64,000 bases of DNA, taken from Nocardioides sp. GY 10113. Lineage in GTDB: Bacteria; Actinomycetota; Actinomycetes; Propionibacteriales; Nocardioidaceae. This document shows positions 8,613 through 18,052 of the stretch, piece after piece. The notes under the pieces are model-generated. The model was not told the origin of the DNA, searched no databases, and worked only from the letters and a program-made list of their open reading frames with translations. The position numbers and the translations under genes are program-made. Position 1 is the stretch's first letter. The number at the start of each line of letters is the position of its first letter. The DNA lies in NCBI RefSeq assembly GCF_004919105.1, contig NZ_STGK01000012.1, positions 1 through 64,000 of the forward strand, read 5' to 3'.

Positions 8613-9611
8613 ATGGGCGAGCCCGACCGCGCAGCGACCCGCCAGGGCCGGCACGAGGTCCACTACGTCACGATCCACGGCAAGCGGCGCGCCTACCTGA
8701 AGGAAGGGGAGGGGCCCGTCGTGCTCCTCCTGCACGGCCTCGCGTGCGACCGCCGGACGTGGGACCCGATCATCGACGCGCTGGCGGAGAAGTACACGGT
8801 GATCGCTCCCGACCTGCTCGGGCACGGCCTCTCGGACAAGCCCCGCGCCGACTACACCCTGGGCGGCTACGCCAACGGGATGCGCGACCTGCTCACCGTG
8901 CTCGGCTACGACAAGGCGACGGTGGTCGGCCACAGCTTCGGCGGCGGGGTGGCGATGCAGTTCGGCTACCAGTTCCCCGAGCGCACCGAGCGCGTGATGC
9001 TGGTGGCCACCGGCGGCCTGGGCCCCCAGGTGACCCCGTTCATCCGGCTGATCCAGGCGCCGGGCTGGGAGGCCGCGATGTCGCTGCTCACCCTGCCGGG
9101 CGTGCGCCACGTCGAGACGGCGGGGCTGCGCGCGCTCGGCGCGGTCGGCGGCCCGTTGCGGCCGCTCACCCGGGACCTGCCCGAGATCGCCGACATCATC
9201 GACTCCTGGCAGGACCGCGGCACCCGCTACGCGATCCGGCACCTGGTGCGGGCCGTGGTCGACTGGCGCGGCCAGGTGGTCACCATGGCAGATCGGGCCT
9301 ACCTGACCGAGGCGATGCCGATGGCGGTCGTGTGGGGGCGCGAGGACCAGGTCATCCCGGTCTCCCACGCCGCCAACGCGGCCGAGATCGCGCCGGGCGC
9401 CCGGGTCGAGGTGATCGAGGACGCCGGCCACTTCCCGCACAAGTCCGACCCGGAGCGCTTCGTGCGGATCCTGGACGACTTCATCTCCAGCACCGAGCCG
9501 GCCCGCTACAGCCGCGCCCGCTGGCGCCGACTGCTGCTCGCCGGCCCCGCCTCGCCGGTGGCGCCGGTGACGCCGTTGAAGAGCGTGCCCTCGCCGGGCG
9601 CCAGCGCCTGA
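8613..9611 (+). CDS. Alpha/beta hydrolase
   Basis: 332 residues. Alpha/beta-hydrolase signatures in order: LLLHGLACDRRTW (oxyanion loop), VVGHSFGGGVAMQ (nucleophile Ser ~106), VWGREDQVIPV (acid) and EDAGHFPHKSDP (His). Closest in look to haloalkane dehalogenase/epoxide hydrolase-type or lipid esterases; substrate unknown. ATG 8613 is chosen over an ATG at 8589 because AGGAGG lies 5 nt before it. It is followed by a 19-bp terminator. Confidence 0.87.
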   Translation: MGEPDRAATRQGRHEVHYVTIHGKRRAYLKEGEGPVVLLLHGLACDRRTWDPIIDALAEKYTVIAPDLLGHGLSDKPRADYTLGGYANGMRDLLTVLGYDKATVVGHSFGGGVAMQFGYQFPERTERVMLVATGGLGPQVTPFIRLIQAPGWEAAMSLLTLPGVRHVETAGLRALGAVGGPLRPLTRDLPEIADIIDSWQDRGTRYAIRHLVRAVVDWRGQVVTMADRAYLTEAMPMAVVWGREDQVIPVSHAANAAEIAPGARVEVIEDAGHFPHKSDPERFVRILDDFISSTEPARYSRARWRRLLLAGPASPVAPVTPLKSVPSPGASA

Positions 9612-9635
9612 GGCCCAGCCGGCACGCCTGCCCGT

Positions 9636-9677
9636 ACGACGACGGCCCCGTCCCACCCGGGACGGGGCCGTCGTCGT
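9636..9677. terminator. Bidirectional hairpin terminator
   Basis: A perfect 19-bp stem (9636-9654 with 9659-9677) and a 4-nt loop (ACCC) between the converging hydrolase and aceE genes. Confidence 0.9.
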
Positions 9678-9687
9678 CACGGCAGGC

Positions 9688-12510
9688 TCAGGCGTCGCCG
9701 CCCTCCTGCTGGACGCCGGCCACGGCGGTCGGGTCGTCGATCTGGTAGCGGTCGACGGCCTCCTTCACCCGGGCCGGGTCGATCTGGCCGGCCGCGGCCA
9801 GGCCGGCGAGCGCCTGAACGACGACCGACTGGGCGTCGACGTGGAAGTACCTGCGGGCGGCGGGGCGGGTGTCGGCGAAGCCGTACCCGTCGGTGCCGAG
9901 GACCCGGTAGTCCGCAGGCACCCAGCGGGCGATCTGGAGCGGCACGGCGGCCATGTAGTCCGAGACGGCGACCACGGGGCCGTCGACGCCGGCCAGCTTG
10001 TCGGTGACGTAGGGCCGGCGCGGCTGCTCGCTGGGGTGGAGCAGGTTCCAGTCCTCCGCTGCGACCGCGTCGCGGGCCAGCTCGTTCCACGAGGTCACCG
10101 ACCAGGTGTCGGCCTGGACGCCCCACTCCTCGGCCAGCAGGCGCGCGGCCTCCTCGACCCAGGGGTAGCCGACCCCCGAGGCGAGCAGCTGGACCCGGGG
10201 GCCGTCGCCATCGGCGACCGAGACCCGGTGCATGCCCTTGAGGATGCCCTCCACGTCCACGCCCTCGGGCTCGGCGGGCTGTGCCACCGGCTCGTTGTAG
10301 ACGGTCAGGTAGAAGACCACGTCCTCGCCCTGCGGGTGCTCCTCGCTGGAGCCGTACATCCGCTCCAGGCCCGAGCGCATGATGTGGCCGACCTCGTAGG
10401 CGAACGCGGGGTCGTAGTGCACCACCGCCGGGTTGGTGGCCGCGAGCAGCGGCGAGTGACCGTCGGCGTGCTGCAGGCCCTCGCCGGTCAGCGTGGTGCG
10501 GCCGGCGGTGGCGCCGACCAGGAAGCCACGCGCGAGCTGGTCGGTCATCGCCCAGATCGAGTCGCCGGTGCGCTGGAAGCCGAACATCGAGTAGAAGATG
10601 TAGAACGGGATCATCGGCTCGCCGTGCGTGGTGTACGACGACCCGGCCGCCGTGGCCGAGGCCATCGCGCCCGCCTCGGAGATGCCCTCGTGCAGCATCT
10701 GGCCCTGCGGCGACATCTTGTAGGACAGCAGCATGTTGCGGTCCACCGACTCGAACCGCTGGCCGTGCGGGTCGTAGACCTTGGCCGAGGGGAACATCGC
10801 GTCCATGCCGAACGTGCGGTACTCGTCCGGCGCGATCGGCACGATCCGCTTGCCGATCTCGGGGTCGCGCATCCAGTCCTTGAGCAGCCGGACCGCGGCC
10901 ATCGTGGTGGCGACCTTGTTGTGGCCGGCGCCCTTCTTCAGGTCGGCGTAGACCTTGTCGCCGGGCAGCGTCAGCGGGGCGGAGCGGTTCTTCCGGCTCG
11001 GCACCGAGCCGCCGAGCTGGCGGCGCCGCTCCATCATGTACTCGATCTCCGGGGCGTCCATGCCCGGGTGGAAGAACGGCGCGGTGCCGGTCTCCTCGTA
11101 CGCCGTGTCCAGGTCGCGGTCGCTGATCGGCAGGTAGAGGCGGTCGCGGAACTTGCGGACGTCGTCCTTGGTCAGCTTCTTCATCTGGTGGGTGGCGTTC
11201 TTGCCCTCCAGGGCGTCGATCGTCCAGCCCTTGACCGTCTTGGCCAGGATCACCGTCGGCTGGCCGACGTGCTTGGTGGCGGCGTCGAACGCGGCGTACA
11301 CCTTGCGGTAGTCGTGGCCGCCGCGGGGCAGCTTGCGGATCTGCTGGTCGGACATGTGCTCGACCATCGCGCGCAGCCGGGGGTCGGAGCCGAAGAAGTG
11401 CTCGCGCGTGTAGGCGCCGTCCTCGACCGAGAACGTCTGGAACGCGCCGTCGGGGGTGGAGTTCATCTGGTTGACCAGGACGCCGTCGACGTCGCGGGCC
11501 AGCAGGTCGTCCCACTCGCGGCCCCAGACGACCTTGATCACGTTCCAGCCGGCGCCGCGGAAGTTGGACTCCAGCTCCTGGATGATCTTGCCGTTGCCGG
11601 TCACCGGGCCGTCGAGCTGCTGCAGGTTGCAGTTGACCACCCAGACCAGGTTGTCGAGCTCCTCGCGGGCGGCGATCCGGATCGCGCCCAGCGACTCGGG
11701 CTCGGCCATCTCGCCGTCGCCCAGGAACGCCCAGACCCGCTGGTCGCTGGTGTCCTTGATGCCGCGGTTCTGCAGGTACCGGTTGAACCGCGCCTGGTAG
11801 ATCGAGTTGATGCCGGTCAGGCCCATCGAGACGGTCGGGAACTCCCAGAACTCCGGCATCAGCCGCGGGTGCGGGTACGACGACAGGCCGGCGCCGGTGC
11901 CGTGCTGGACCTCCTGGCGGAACCGGTAGAGCCGCTCCTCGGTCAGCCGGCCCTCGAGGAAGGCGCGGGCGTAGATGCCGGGGGAGGCGTGGCCCTGGAT
12001 GAAGACCTGGTCACCGCCGCCGGGGTGGTCGTGGCCCCGGAAGAAGTGGTTGAAGCCGACCTCGTAGAGGCTGGCGCTGGACTGGTACGTGGCGATGTGG
12101 CCGCCGACCTCCAGTCCCTTGCGGTTCGCGCTGGAGACCGTGACCGCGGCGTTCCAGCGGATGAACGCGCGGATCCGGCGCTCGATGTCCTCGTCGCCGG
12201 GGAACCACGGCTCCCGCTCCGGCGGGATGGTGTTGATGTAGTCCGTGCTGCGCAGCGCGGGCACCCCGACCCGGGACTCACGCGCGCGCTCGAGCAGGCG
12301 CAGCATCACGTAGCGCGCCCGCTCCCGACCACGCTCGTCGACCAGGGCGTCGAAGGACGCCAGCCAGTCCTGGGTCTCGTCGGGATCGATGTCGGGCAGC
12401 TGGGTCGGCAGGCCCTCGTGGATGACCGAGCGTGCCGACCCGCGCGCGGCGGAGGTGGTGCCGCTGGGCGATGAGGTGTCGTGGGTCACGGTGCCCATCG
12501 TTGCACTCAT
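9688..12510 (-). CDS. aceE: Pyruvate dehydrogenase E1 component, homodimeric type
   Basis: 940 residues, the usual length for AceE. It decarboxylates pyruvate with thiamine diphosphate and passes the acetyl group to the E2 lipoyl domain. The ThDP-binding motif begins at [15 protein letters not shown] and ends at [12 protein letters not shown]; the [19 protein letters not shown] segment and the C-terminal transketolase domain ([19 protein letters not shown]) are also typical. E2 and E3 are not in this window. Divergent from the DUF3052 gene. Two in-frame ATGs (12510 and 12498) are possible starts. Confidence 0.97.
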   Translation of the reverse strand: MSATMGTVTHDTSSPSGTTSAARGSARSVIHEGLPTQLPDIDPDETQDWLASFDALVDERGRERARYVMLRLLERARESRVGVPALRSTDYINTIPPEREPWFPGDEDIERRIRAFIRWNAAVTVSSANRKGLEVGGHIATYQSSASLYEVGFNHFFRGHDHPGGGDQVFIQGHASPGIYARAFLEGRLTEERLYRFRQEVQHGTGAGLSSYPHPRLMPEFWEFPTVSMGLTGINSIYQARFNRYLQNRGIKDTSDQRVWAFLGDGEMAEPESLGAIRIAAREELDNLVWVVNCNLQQLDGPVTGNGKIIQELESNFRGAGWNVIKVVWGREWDDLLARDVDGVLVNQMNSTPDGAFQTFSVEDGAYTREHFFGSDPRLRAMVEHMSDQQIRKLPRGGHDYRKVYAAFDAATKHVGQPTVILAKTVKGWTIDALEGKNATHQMKKLTKDDVRKFRDRLYLPISDRDLDTAYEETGTAPFFHPGMDAPEIEYMMERRRQLGGSVPSRKNRSAPLTLPGDKVYADLKKGAGHNKVATTMAAVRLLKDWMRDPEIGKRIVPIAPDEYRTFGMDAMFPSAKVYDPHGQRFESVDRNMLLSYKMSPQGQMLHEGISEAGAMASATAAGSSYTTHGEPMIPFYIFYSMFGFQRTGDSIWAMTDQLARGFLVGATAGRTTLTGEGLQHADGHSPLLAATNPAVVHYDPAFAYEVGHIMRSGLERMYGSSEEHPQGEDVVFYLTVYNEPVAQPAEPEGVDVEGILKGMHRVSVADGDGPRVQLLASGVGYPWVEEAARLLAEEWGVQADTWSVTSWNELARDAVAAEDWNLLHPSEQPRRPYVTDKLAGVDGPVVAVSDYMAAVPLQIARWVPADYRVLGTDGYGFADTRPAARRYFHVDAQSVVVQALAGLAAAGQIDPARVKEAVDRYQIDDPTAVAGVQQEGGDA

Positions 12511-12685
12511 CGCGGACGCGGAAAATCTACCCCGGAGTATTCCGCGAGGCGGTCACACGCAGGGCCCGGAGGCGGGACACTGGGGGGCGAATGTGCGACA
12601 TGGGTTGCGCCGACCGCGCGGACTGGGCTGGACTACTGCCGATCCGCGCTCGGCGGACCGTTGACTCAAGGAGTTGGGAAACACC

Positions 12686-13114
12686 GTGACATCCACCGCC
12701 GGTGGCGGGACCGCACCGTCAGGCACCGGGGAGCGCCTGGGCCTGAAGCCCGGCATGATCGTTCAGGAACTCGGCTGGGACAGTGACACCGACGACGGCC
12801 TCCGGGTCGCGATCGAGGACTGCATCGACGGCGACATGGTCGACGGCGACTACGGGAACGTGGTCGATGCCGTCGTGCTGTGGTGGCGTGACGAGGACGG
12901 CGACCTGGTCGACGGGCTCGTCGACTCCCTGACCGACCTCGCCGGGGGTGGCGTGATCTGGTTGCTGACGCCGAAGATCGGCCGACCCAACGCGGTGGAC
13001 GCTGCGGACATCGCGGAGGCGGCCCCGATCGCCGGGCTGTCCCAGACGACCACGGTCACCGTGAGCAAGGACTGGGCCGCGACCCGGCTGGTCGCGCCGA
13101 AGACCCAGGGCTGA
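12686..13114 (+). CDS. DUF3052 family protein
   Basis: 142 residues; matches the small actinobacterial DUF3052 family (GMIVQELGWDSDTDDGLR, VVLWWRDEDGDLVD, GGVIWLLTPKIGRP). No known function; no signal or membrane segment. GTG at 12686 is preceded by AAGGAG at 12 nt, a little far; an upstream in-frame TTG at 12674 sits directly on that site and is unlikely. Commonly found beside aceE in actinobacteria, so the divergent pairing may be functional. Confidence 0.85.
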   Translation: MTSTAGGGTAPSGTGERLGLKPGMIVQELGWDSDTDDGLRVAIEDCIDGDMVDGDYGNVVDAVVLWWRDEDGDLVDGLVDSLTDLAGGGVIWLLTPKIGRPNAVDAADIAEAAPIAGLSQTTTVTVSKDWAATRLVAPKTQG

Positions 13115-13302
13115 GGCCCGCCGCGCGCAGGCCGCGCCCCGCCGTCCGCGGCGGGTCGCGGCCGCCTCGGGCCCTCGTGCGCGGGATCGACACCGCCGGC
13201 GCACCAGCGCGCCGGCGGCCAGGAATCGACCGGCCCTGGCGCCGGTGCCGAAGGGGTAGCGTCCCCGAGTGGACGCGACGCCGCGTCGAACAGGAGTTGG
13301 GC

Positions 13303-14952
13303 ATGGGATCGATGACCGCGCGGGCCTGGGACAGGCTGCGGGGCTCCGCCGACGCGGTGCGGCTGCTGACCGAGGCCGGCGTCGTCCGCCCGTACTCGCC
13401 GACGGTGCTCGCCGACGTGGTGCTGACCCTGCGTCGCTGGGGCTCCCACCCCGCCGGCGGGTTCCGGACCGCGGCGCTGCGGATGCCCGACAAGCTGGCG
13501 ATCATCGACGAGCGCGGCTCGCTGACCTACGCCCAGCTGCACCGGCGGACCAACGCCCTGGCCAACGCCCTGGCCGACCGCGGCGTGGGTCCCGGCGACG
13601 GCGTCGCCGTGCTGTGCCGCAACCACCGCGGGTTCATCGAGTCCTCGATCGCGGTGAGCAAGCTCGGGGCCGACGTGCTCTACCTCAACACGGCCTTCGC
13701 CGGTCCCCAGCTCGCCGACGTGCTGGAGCGGGAGCGGCCGCGGGTGGTGATCCACGACGAGGAGTTCACCGACCTGCTCGCGGGGGCCGAGGTGGAGCAG
13801 CGGGTCCTCGCCTGGACCGATGAGGAGCCCGGGGACGGGGGCGCCGACGAGGCCCGACCCGACACGCTCGAGGCCCTGATCCGAGCCGGCAGCGAGGACG
13901 ACCTCGACGCGCCCGAGCGTGGCGGCCGGACGATCATCCTCACCTCCGGCACCACCGGTACGCCGAAGGGCGCACCGCGCCCGCAGGGCGGTGTCCCCGC
14001 CGCCGTGGCGCTGCTCTCCCGGATGCCGCTGCGCTCCGGCTGGCGCTGCTACGTCGCCGCGCCGCTCTTCCACACCTGGGGGTTCGCGCACTACCAGCTG
14101 GCGATGCTGCTGGGCACCACACTGGTGCTCACGCGGCGGTTCGACCCGGCGGAGGCGCTGGAGGTCCTCGACCGCCACCACTGCCAGTCGTTCGCGGCGA
14201 TCCCGGTGATGCTGCAGCGCATCATGGCGTTGCCCGAGGAGGTCCTGGACGCGCATCCGCTGCCCGACCTGTCCGTCGTCGCGTCCTCGGGCTCGGCGCT
14301 CCCGGGAGACCTGCCGATCCGGTGGATGGACCGGTTCGGCGAGAACCTCTACTCGGTCTACGGCTCCACCGAGATCGCCTGGGCGTCGATCGCCACCCCG
14401 GCGGACCTGCGCAGCGCCCCGGGCACCGCGGGCCGGGTGCCGCACGCGACGGAGGTGCGGATCCTCGACGGACACGGCCGCCCGGTGCCGGTGGGCGAGT
14501 CCGGGCGGATCTTCGTCGGCAACGGGCTCCAGATCGAGGGCTACACGGGCGGCGGCGCCAAGGAGGTCGTCGACGGCCTCATGTCGTCGGGCGACGTCGG
14601 CCGGTTCGACGACGACGGCCGGCTCTACGTGGAGGGGCGCGACGACGAGATGATCGTCTCCGGTGGGGAGAACGTCTTCCCCAAGGAGGTCGAGGACTGC
14701 CTGGCCGGCCATCCTGCGGTGCACGAGGTCGCGGCGGTCGGGGTCGCCGACGACGACTTCGGCCAGCGGCTGAAGGCGTTCGTGGTGCTGGAGGCCGGCG
14801 AGGCCGGTGCCGCGACCGAGGACGAGCTGAGGGAGCACGTCCGGGCGCAGCTGGCCCGGTATAAGGTTCCGCGCGACATCGTGTTCGTCGACGCGTTGCC
14901 GCGCAACGCGACCGGCAAGGTGCTGAAGAGGGAGCTGGTGGACCTGTCGTGA
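13303..14952 (+). CDS. AMP-forming acyl-CoA synthetase
   Basis: 549 residues of the ANL superfamily; activates a carboxylic acid, probably fatty, to its CoA thioester through an acyl-adenylate. Motifs in order: TIILTSGTTGTPKG (A3 P-loop, ~210), YGSTEIAWASIA (A5), SSGDVGRFDDDGRLYVEGRDDEMI (A7/A8), and PRNATGKVLKREL with the catalytic Lys near the C-terminus (A10). ATG 13303 has AGGAG 6 nt upstream. Its stop overlaps the peroxiredoxin start by 4 nt (GTGA), so the two are coupled. The substrate cannot be decided from the sequence. Confidence 0.92.
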   Translation: MGSMTARAWDRLRGSADAVRLLTEAGVVRPYSPTVLADVVLTLRRWGSHPAGGFRTAALRMPDKLAIIDERGSLTYAQLHRRTNALANALADRGVGPGDGVAVLCRNHRGFIESSIAVSKLGADVLYLNTAFAGPQLADVLERERPRVVIHDEEFTDLLAGAEVEQRVLAWTDEEPGDGGADEARPDTLEALIRAGSEDDLDAPERGGRTIILTSGTTGTPKGAPRPQGGVPAAVALLSRMPLRSGWRCYVAAPLFHTWGFAHYQLAMLLGTTLVLTRRFDPAEALEVLDRHHCQSFAAIPVMLQRIMALPEEVLDAHPLPDLSVVASSGSALPGDLPIRWMDRFGENLYSVYGSTEIAWASIATPADLRSAPGTAGRVPHATEVRILDGHGRPVPVGESGRIFVGNGLQIEGYTGGGAKEVVDGLMSSGDVGRFDDDGRLYVEGRDDEMIVSGGENVFPKEVEDCLAGHPAVHEVAAVGVADDDFGQRLKAFVVLEAGEAGAATEDELREHVRAQLARYKVPRDIVFVDALPRNATGKVLKRELVDLS

Positions 14953-15431
14953 CCCCGCGGACAGAACCCCTGGGCGTGGGGGACCGCGCGCCGGAGTTCA
15001 CCCTGCGCGACCAGTTCGGGCAGTCGACCGCCCTGGCGCAGTACCGGGGGCGCAAGGCGGTCGCCCTGGTCTTCTACCCGTTCGCGTTCTCCGGGGTCTG
15101 CACCGGTGAGATGTCGCTGATCCGGCAGCGCCTGGACGAGTTCCTCACCTTCGACACCGAGGTGCTGGCCATCTCCTGCGACCCGATCTATGCGCTGCGC
15201 GTCTTCGCCGACACCGACGGGCTGAACTTCCCGTTGCTCAGCGACTTCTGGCCGCACGGCGAGGTCACCCGGGCGTTCGGGGTCTTCGACGAGACCACCG
15301 GCGCTCCCCGGCGCTCGTCCTTCGTGCTCGATCCGGACGGGGTCGTGACCTGGGCGGTGCACAACGCGCCTGAGGACAGCCGGGACGTCGATGAGCACCT
15401 TGCACAACTGCGCGCCGCGGCAGGGTCCTAG
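14949..15431 (+). CDS. Peroxiredoxin, AhpE-like
   Basis: 160 residues, thioredoxin fold. The peroxidatic cysteine motif is PFAFSGVCTGEM (Cys ~51, with the conserved Thr replaced by Ser-Gly in the -3/-2 positions). Cys ~75 (LAISCDP) could be a resolving cysteine but is not in the standard place, so a 1-Cys AhpE-type mechanism is likely. It reduces peroxides using an unknown electron donor. Translationally coupled to the acyl-CoA synthetase by the GTGA overlap. Confidence 0.9.
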   Translation: MTPRTEPLGVGDRAPEFTLRDQFGQSTALAQYRGRKAVALVFYPFAFSGVCTGEMSLIRQRLDEFLTFDTEVLAISCDPIYALRVFADTDGLNFPLLSDFWPHGEVTRAFGVFDETTGAPRRSSFVLDPDGVVTWAVHNAPEDSRDVDEHLAQLRAAAGS

Positions 15432-15513
15432 TCGCCGTAGCCCGTTCGTGCGGGACGACTAGTCCATTTGGGCTAGATGCTCAGGAAGAATGTCACGAAT
15501 ACCGGCGAATCCG

Positions 15514-15541
15514 TTGACGCGCCAACTGCCACGGGTACGGT
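15514..15541 (+). promoter_or_regulatory. Candidate sigma-70-type promoter
   Basis: TTGACG, 16 nt, TACGGT: a good housekeeping promoter shape in the 300-bp gap between the peroxiredoxin gene and tRNA-Val. Only a hairpin with a T-run follows within 50 nt, so the product, if any, is a very short RNA. Confidence 0.4.
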
Positions 15542-15551
15542 TGTACCTGTT

Positions 15552-15593
15552 GAACCGCTGGTGACCCGAGACACCGGCGGTTCGACGCTTTTT
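15552..15593 (+). terminator. Intrinsic terminator with T-run
   Basis: A 12-bp stem (15552-15563 with 15572-15583, one G.T pair) and an 8-nt loop, followed by GACGC and five T. It would end the acyl-CoA synthetase/peroxiredoxin transcript. A true U-run is unusual among the terminators in this window. Confidence 0.7.
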
Positions 15594-15712
15594 CGGGTCC
15601 GCCGGATCGCGGAGCCGCCCGGCTTCTCGCGCCCGGCCTCCCGCGTCCGACCTCTCGCGCCGAACCGTCGGCGTACATCGGTGGTGCTTCGGCGGGGGTG
15701 AGGCCCGTCCAG

Positions 15713-15718
15713 TAGGGT
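15713..15718 (+). promoter_or_regulatory. -10 box (TAGGGT) of tRNA-Val
   Basis: TAGGGT lies 14 nt before the first base of the tRNA, a normal place for the -10 element. No clear -35 hexamer is seen. Confidence 0.5.
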
Positions 15719-15732
15719 GAGCGCCGCTCCAC

Positions 15733-15804
15733 GGACGCATAGCTCAGCGGTAGAGCTCCTCGCTTACAACGAGGCGGTCACAGGTTCGATCCCTGTTGCG
15801 TCCA
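15733..15804 (+). tRNA. tRNA-Val (anticodon TAC)
   Basis: A 72-nt cloverleaf: acceptor stem GGACGCA/TGCGTCC, D arm GCTCAGCGGTAGAGC, anticodon stem CCTCG/CGAGG with loop CTTACAA giving anticodon TAC at 15765-15767, T arm CAGGTTCGATCCCTG, discriminator A. The 3' CCA is not encoded. Confidence 0.97.
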
Positions 15805-15923
15805 CCGCACCTCCACGACCGTTGGTCGCACCTCCGCCGCCGCTCGGCGCGTGGTCCCTCTCAGGGGAAGCGTGATCCGGCGCGCCTGCCTATGGTGGCG
15901 ACGATCACATCTACGGAGGTGCC

Positions 15924-17477
15924 ATGTTCGTTCCGTTCAGCGTCAACGACTTCCTCGACCGCGCGGAGACGGTCTACGGGGATCGGATCGGGATCGTCGA
16001 CGAGCCGCAGCAGCCGGCGGCGAGCCTGGGAGACCTGACCTACCGCCAGATGGCCGACCTCGCCCGTCGGCAGGCGGCCAAGCTCGACCAGCTCGGGATC
16101 GCGGTCGGCGAACGGGTCGCCGTGGTCAGCCAGAACAGCGCCCGGCTGCTCACCTCGTTCTACGGCGTCAGCGGGTGGGGCCGGGTGCTCGTCCCGGTGA
16201 ACTTCCGGCTCCGGCCGGACGAGGTGGCCTACATCGTGGAGCACTCCGGGGCCCGGGTCCTCTACGTCGACCCCGAGCTCGAGGAGGCGCTCAAGGGCGT
16301 CGACTGCGAGCACAAGTTCGTGCTCGGCACCGATTCCGACCTGTACGCCGAGCCCGGCGCCGAGCCGGTGCCGTGGGAGCACGACGAGAACGCGACGGCG
16401 ACCATCAACTACACCTCGGGCACCACCGCGCGCCCCAAGGGCGTCCAGATCACCCACCGCAACATCTGGACCAACGCGCTCACCTTCGGGCTTCACGCCC
16501 AGATCGGCGACCGCGACGTCTACCTCCACACGCTGCCCCAGTTCCACGCCAACGGGTGGGGGATGCCGTTCGCGATGACCGGGGTCGGTGCCCAGCACGT
16601 GATCCTGCGGAAGGTCGACGGCGCCGAGATCCTGCGCCGCGTGGAACAGCACGGCGTCACCGTGATGTGCGCGGCCCCGGCGGTCGCCGCGGCGGTGCTG
16701 GAGGCCGCCCAGGGCTGGGAGGGCCCGATCCCCGGCCGGGACAGCGTCCGGATCATCATGGCCGGCGCCCCGCCGCCGACGAAGACGGTGATCCGGGTCC
16801 AGGAGGAGCTGGGCTGGGAGTTCATCCAGATCTACGGGCTGACCGAGACCTCGCCCCTGCTCACCTTCAACCGCACCCGCGCCGAGTGGGACGACCTGCC
16901 CGCGGAGGAGCGCGCCGCGCTGCTCACCCGGGCCGGGGCGCCGGCGATCGGGGTCACGCTGCGGATCGACGACAGCCCGGAGGGCAGCGGCGAGGTGCTG
17001 GCCCGCTCCAACGTGGTGCTCGAGGGCTACTGGGACAACCCCGCGGAGAGCGCCCGCTGCCTGGCCGACGACTGGTTCCACACCGGCGACGGCGGCGTCA
17101 TCGGCGAGGACGGCTACCTGACGATCTCGGACCGCAAGAAGGACGTGATCATCACCGGTGGGGAGAACGTGTCGTCGATCGAGGTCGAGGACGCGCTCTT
17201 CTCCCACCCGGCGGTCGCCGAGGTCGCCGTGATCGGCGTGCCGAGCGAGAAGTGGGGCGAGACGATCAAGGCGCTGGTGGTGCTCACCGCGGACGCTGAG
17301 GCCGGCCCCGAGACCGAGGCCGCACTGATCGCCTGGTGCAAGGACCGGCTGGCCGGCTACAAGGCCCCGACCTCGATCGAGTTCCGCCAGGAGCTGGCGC
17401 GCACGGCGACCGGCAAGCTGCAGAAGTTCAAGCTCCGGGAGGAGTACTGGAGCGGGCGGGACCGCCAGGTCAACTAG
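15924..17477 (+). CDS. AMP-forming acyl-CoA synthetase
   Basis: 517 residues, second ANL enzyme of the window. Motifs: INYTSGTTARPKGVQ (A3), IYGLTETSPLLTF (A5), DWFHTGDGGVIGEDGYLTISDRKKDVIITGGENV region (A7-A8), ELARTATGKLQKFKLRE with the catalytic Lys (A10). The order and the medium-chain-like QFHANGWGMP segment resemble fatty-acyl/aryl-CoA ligases of the FadD/AcsA-like group. ATG 15924 has GGAGG 4 nt upstream. It stands alone between tRNA-Val and the NUDIX gene. Confidence 0.92.
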   Translation: MFVPFSVNDFLDRAETVYGDRIGIVDEPQQPAASLGDLTYRQMADLARRQAAKLDQLGIAVGERVAVVSQNSARLLTSFYGVSGWGRVLVPVNFRLRPDEVAYIVEHSGARVLYVDPELEEALKGVDCEHKFVLGTDSDLYAEPGAEPVPWEHDENATATINYTSGTTARPKGVQITHRNIWTNALTFGLHAQIGDRDVYLHTLPQFHANGWGMPFAMTGVGAQHVILRKVDGAEILRRVEQHGVTVMCAAPAVAAAVLEAAQGWEGPIPGRDSVRIIMAGAPPPTKTVIRVQEELGWEFIQIYGLTETSPLLTFNRTRAEWDDLPAEERAALLTRAGAPAIGVTLRIDDSPEGSGEVLARSNVVLEGYWDNPAESARCLADDWFHTGDGGVIGEDGYLTISDRKKDVIITGGENVSSIEVEDALFSHPAVAEVAVIGVPSEKWGETIKALVVLTADAEAGPETEAALIAWCKDRLAGYKAPTSIEFRQELARTATGKLQKFKLREEYWSGRDRQVN

Positions 17478-17549
17478 GAGACGCACTCGGCCCCCCCGCG
17501 CCACCGCGCCGACCCCCACGCGGCGCGGTGGCGCGGGGCACGCGACAGG

Positions 17550-17555
17550 TAGCGT
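17550..17555 (+). promoter_or_regulatory. -10 box (TAGCGT), leaderless NUDIX gene
   Basis: TAGCGT is 8 nt before the GTG at 17564. Confidence 0.5.
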
Positions 17556-17563
17556 GCGTGGTC

Positions 17564-17983
17564 GTGACCGATCCCGCAGCCCACCCGCCGATCCGCGTGG
17601 TCGCCGTCTCCGTCCGCGACGCCCGGGGCCGCTTCCTGACGGTGCGCAAGCGCGGCACCGACGCGTTCATGCAGCCCGGCGGCAAGCCCGAGCCGGGGGA
17701 GAGCGCCATCGAGACCGGGATCCGTGAGCTCGACGAGGAGCTGGGCGCCGTCGTCGCCGACGTCGCGTGGCTGGGGGAGTGGACGGCTCCCGCCGCGAAC
17801 GAGCCGGGCCGGGTGATCGAGGCGGTGGTGCTCACCGCCCGCCTGGTCTCCCTCCGTGGGCCGCAGGCCGAGATCGAGGAGCTGCTCTGGTGGGACCCCG
17901 CCGATCCGGCCGTGCCCGCCGAACGGATCGCGCCCCTGCTGCGCGACGTCGTCGCGCCCGCCCTCGCCGCGACCGACCGCTAG
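17564..17983 (+). CDS. NUDIX hydrolase
   Basis: 139 residues. The NUDIX box is present as GGKPEPGESAIETGIRELDEELG (residues ~44-66, Gx5Ex7REUxEExG pattern kept). Hydrolyses a nucleoside diphosphate linked to another group; the substrate is not evident. The GTG at 17564 is chosen from the TAGCGT box 8 nt upstream and the start of homology at IRVVAVSVRDARG; another GTG at 17558 would be too close to that box. Confidence 0.88.
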   Translation: MTDPAAHPPIRVVAVSVRDARGRFLTVRKRGTDAFMQPGGKPEPGESAIETGIRELDEELGAVVADVAWLGEWTAPAANEPGRVIEAVVLTARLVSLRGPQAEIEELLWWDPADPAVPAERIAPLLRDVVAPALAATDR

Positions 17984-18039
17984 GCGCGGGGAGCGCCCTG
18001 GCTCCTGAAAGCCCCCGCTCCGGGCGCAGGGGCGCCCGC

Positions 18040-18045
18040 TAGCCT
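18040..18045 (+). promoter_or_regulatory. -10 box (TAGCCT), leaderless Nif3 gene
   Basis: TAGCCT is 7 nt before the ATG at 18053; no ribosome site is present. Confidence 0.6.
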
Positions 18046-18052
18046 GGCCGAC

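Noticed and set aside
8442..9680. Upstream extension of the PucR-type regulator frame
   Set aside because: Antisense to a clear alpha/beta hydrolase; the regulator starts at 8441 behind a -10 box.
9841..12474. 877-codon open frame on the plus strand opposite aceE
   Set aside because: It is the mirror of a real high-GC gene; composition is Val/Gly/Arg/His/Asp/Leu shadow sequence with no domain, and aceE on the other strand is certain.
12850..14838. 662-codon minus-strand frame opposite the acyl-CoA synthetase
   Set aside because: Shadow of a well-supported ANL enzyme; translation shows no domain.
15477..15740. Short open frames in the gap before tRNA-Val
   Set aside because: No ribosome sites or family patterns; the region is better explained by a terminator and the tRNA promoter.
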